A stretch of 39,829 nucleotides of DNA from Dehalococcoidia bacterium (GTDB lineage: Bacteria > Chloroflexota > Dehalococcoidia > UBA2979), in assembly GCA_029247135.1 (NCBI GenBank), contig JAQWLS010000100.1, positions 1-39,829 of the forward strand, read 5' to 3'. Every line of letters starts with the position of its first letter. Within the stretch, counting starts at the first letter, position 1. The position numbers and the translations under genes were made by a program. This document shows, piece after piece, positions 38,277-39,829 of this stretch. The notes beneath the pieces are model-generated. The model was not told the origin of the DNA, made no database searches, and was given only the letters and a program-made list of their open reading frames with translations.

Positions 38277-39137
38277 TTAATAACCTTTGAACTCCGGAGG
38301 TCTACGCTCAACAAAAGACCGGAAACCCTCCTTTGCGTCACTCGTTTTCAGTAATCCGGCCTGAGCATTCCATTCATGGATGAGCCATTGCTCGGCGGAT
38401 CCTGATGTATCTAATGACGAGTGCAAGAGGCGCCGAATCTCCGCCGCCGCTAGTGGTGGACCAGCTGCAATTTTCCGCGCATAGTCAACAGCCTCTGATA
38501 GGAGATTTTCATCTTCGACTACCCTATTTACTAGGCCGAGTTCGAGTAATTTGTCCGACGGCATTACGTCACTGTGATACATGACTTCGAAAGCACGAGC
38601 TGATCCAACTACCCGGGGAAGAAACCAGAGAACGCCATAATCTGAGACTATTCCGCGCTTAAAAAAAATTGGTCCCATTCGCGCTGATTTCGCTGCAATT
38701 CGAATGTCACAAGCCATTGCCATACCGAATCCAGCACCTGCTGTGGCTCCGTTGATCGCACCGATAATAGGGACATCAGATTTAATGAAACTTAACGCTG
38801 TTGCAACTGATCGGTTGTGATGTGGAAGGCGTTCGTAGCGTGGGAGGCTGGGAACAGCATCACCTGACTCTTGGCTCGAATCAGCTGGTGTACGATCAGG
38901 CGTGATTTCGGCTCCTGCACAGAAGGCTCGACCACTGCCTGTTAACACCATAGCCCTGACTGAATCTTCTTTTGAAGCGAACGCTAAGGCTTCCCCCAAG
39001 CCCTGTCCGAGTGTTGCGTTCAACGAGTTCATCTGTTCCGGGCGGTTAAATGTTGTGACGAGCACTCCCTCATCATCAAGTTCTGCTATGACGTCACCCC
39101 TTGAAATATCTTGGATACTATCTATTATTTTACTCAT
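38277..39137 (-). CDS. Enoyl-CoA hydratase/isomerase family protein
   Basis: Crotonase motifs: FNRPEQMNSLNATLGQGL, LTGSGRAFCAGAEI, GAINGATAGAGFGMAMACDIRIAAKSARMG, LGLVNRVVEDENL. Confidence 0.95.
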   Translation of the reverse strand: MSKIIDSIQDISRGDVIAELDDEGVLVTTFNRPEQMNSLNATLGQGLGEALAFASKEDSVRAMVLTGSGRAFCAGAEITPDRTPADSSQESGDAVPSLPRYERLPHHNRSVATALSFIKSDVPIIGAINGATAGAGFGMAMACDIRIAAKSARMGPIFFKRGIVSDYGVLWFLPRVVGSARAFEVMYHSDVMPSDKLLELGLVNRVVEDENLLSEAVDYARKIAAGPPLAAAEIRRLLHSSLDTSGSAEQWLIHEWNAQAGLLKTSDAKEGFRSFVERRPPEFKGY

Positions 39138-39189
39138 GGGCTCCCCTCCTCCAGTGTCTTATAGTTGACCGGTCTTTGTGTTGTGAGAG

Positions 39190-39209
39190 TGTAGCGTGTC
39201 TGAGCTACA
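39190..39209. promoter_or_regulatory. Inverted repeat in divergent promoter region, candidate operator
   Basis: TGTAGC-GTGTCTGA-GCTACA (6-bp arms, 8-nt spacer) between divergent enoyl-CoA hydratase and biotin carboxylase genes. Confidence 0.35.
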
Positions 39210-39295
39210 TTCGTGAGTTTTTGGGAGCTTAAATAGTATGGAATAGTTGCTTTTTCTTATTTTTAAGGCGATGCTAATGAATTATTGGAGTGATT

Positions 39296-39829
39296 ATGAA
39301 ACTTAACAAATTGCTTGTGGCGAATCGAGGTGAAATAGCAGTTCGAATTATTCGGGCTGCATCTGAGCTCGGCATAAAGACCTGCTCCATATATTCTGAA
39401 GCAGATATTAATTCGATTCATTGGCGGAGGGCTGACGAGTCATTCTTACTTGAAGGTCACGGTGCTCAACCGTATTTAGACATAGAGCAAATCGTAAATG
39501 TAGCGGCTGATGCTGGGTGTGATGCGATTCATCCGGGATATGGCTTCCTAAGCGAAAATCCTGATTTCGCCATCGAATGTGAATCTGCTGGCATGCAATT
39601 TGTCGGTCCGGAATCTTCCTCACTAAACATTTTCGGTGACAAAGTATTGGCTAGACGATTGGCCGTCGAGCACGAAGTACCGGTTTTGCCAGGACTCGAC
39701 CACTCCATAACTGTGGCTGAAGCCAAGGACTTTATGCAATCTTTGGAACAGGGTCAGTCAGCGATTCTTAAGGCTGTGCACGGCGGCGGTGGGCGTGGTG
39801 TTCGTGTACTTCAAGAGGACAGTGATGTT
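39296..39829 (+). CDS. Biotin carboxylase (acyl-CoA/pyruvate carboxylase subunit), truncated by window edge
   Basis: Not in the ORF track (no stop in window). MKLNKLLVANRGEIAVRIIRAASELGIKTCSIYSEADINS...AIHPGYGFLSENPDFA...FVGPESS...GDKVLARRLA...ILKAVHGGGGRGVRV. Confidence 0.95.
   Translation, partial: MKLNKLLVANRGEIAVRIIRAASELGIKTCSIYSEADINSIHWRRADESFLLEGHGAQPYLDIEQIVNVAADAGCDAIHPGYGFLSENPDFAIECESAGMQFVGPESSSLNIFGDKVLARRLAVEHEVPVLPGLDHSITVAEAKDFMQSLEQGQSAILKAVHGGGGRGVRVLQEDSDV

Overview
The window looks like ordinary chromosomal DNA from a free-living bacterium. It is gene-dense, moderately AT-rich, and rich in oxidative and hydrolytic catabolic genes. The mix (two LLM flavin oxidoreductases, family III CoA-transferases, SDRs, a DMFase-like large subunit, TSUP permeases, class II NrdJ) would fit a marine Chloroflexota/SAR202-type genome, but that is inference only. 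I support about 33 protein-coding genes, one tRNA-Lys(UUU), a textbook CIRCE element upstream of groES-groEL, several terminator-like hairpins, a 30-aa small membrane ORF and a biotin carboxylase CDS cut by the right edge; the last two are missing from the ORF track. There is no CRISPR array, transposon, phage module or obvious new defence system. Best second-look items: (1) groEL is interrupted by one in-frame TAA, with an intact conserved C-terminus after it. (2) nrdJ is interrupted by a 1-nt frameshift inside its GSGTG(S/T)NFS motif. (3) nrdJ has a ~150-nt leader with mutually exclusive hairpins behind a good sigma70-like promoter. (4) A 20-bp palindrome lies in the divergent region between a DMFase-like gene and an MBL hydrolase. 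(5) Two adjacent family III CoA-transferases, one with Asp and one with His at the catalytic position, suggest a heteromeric enzyme.
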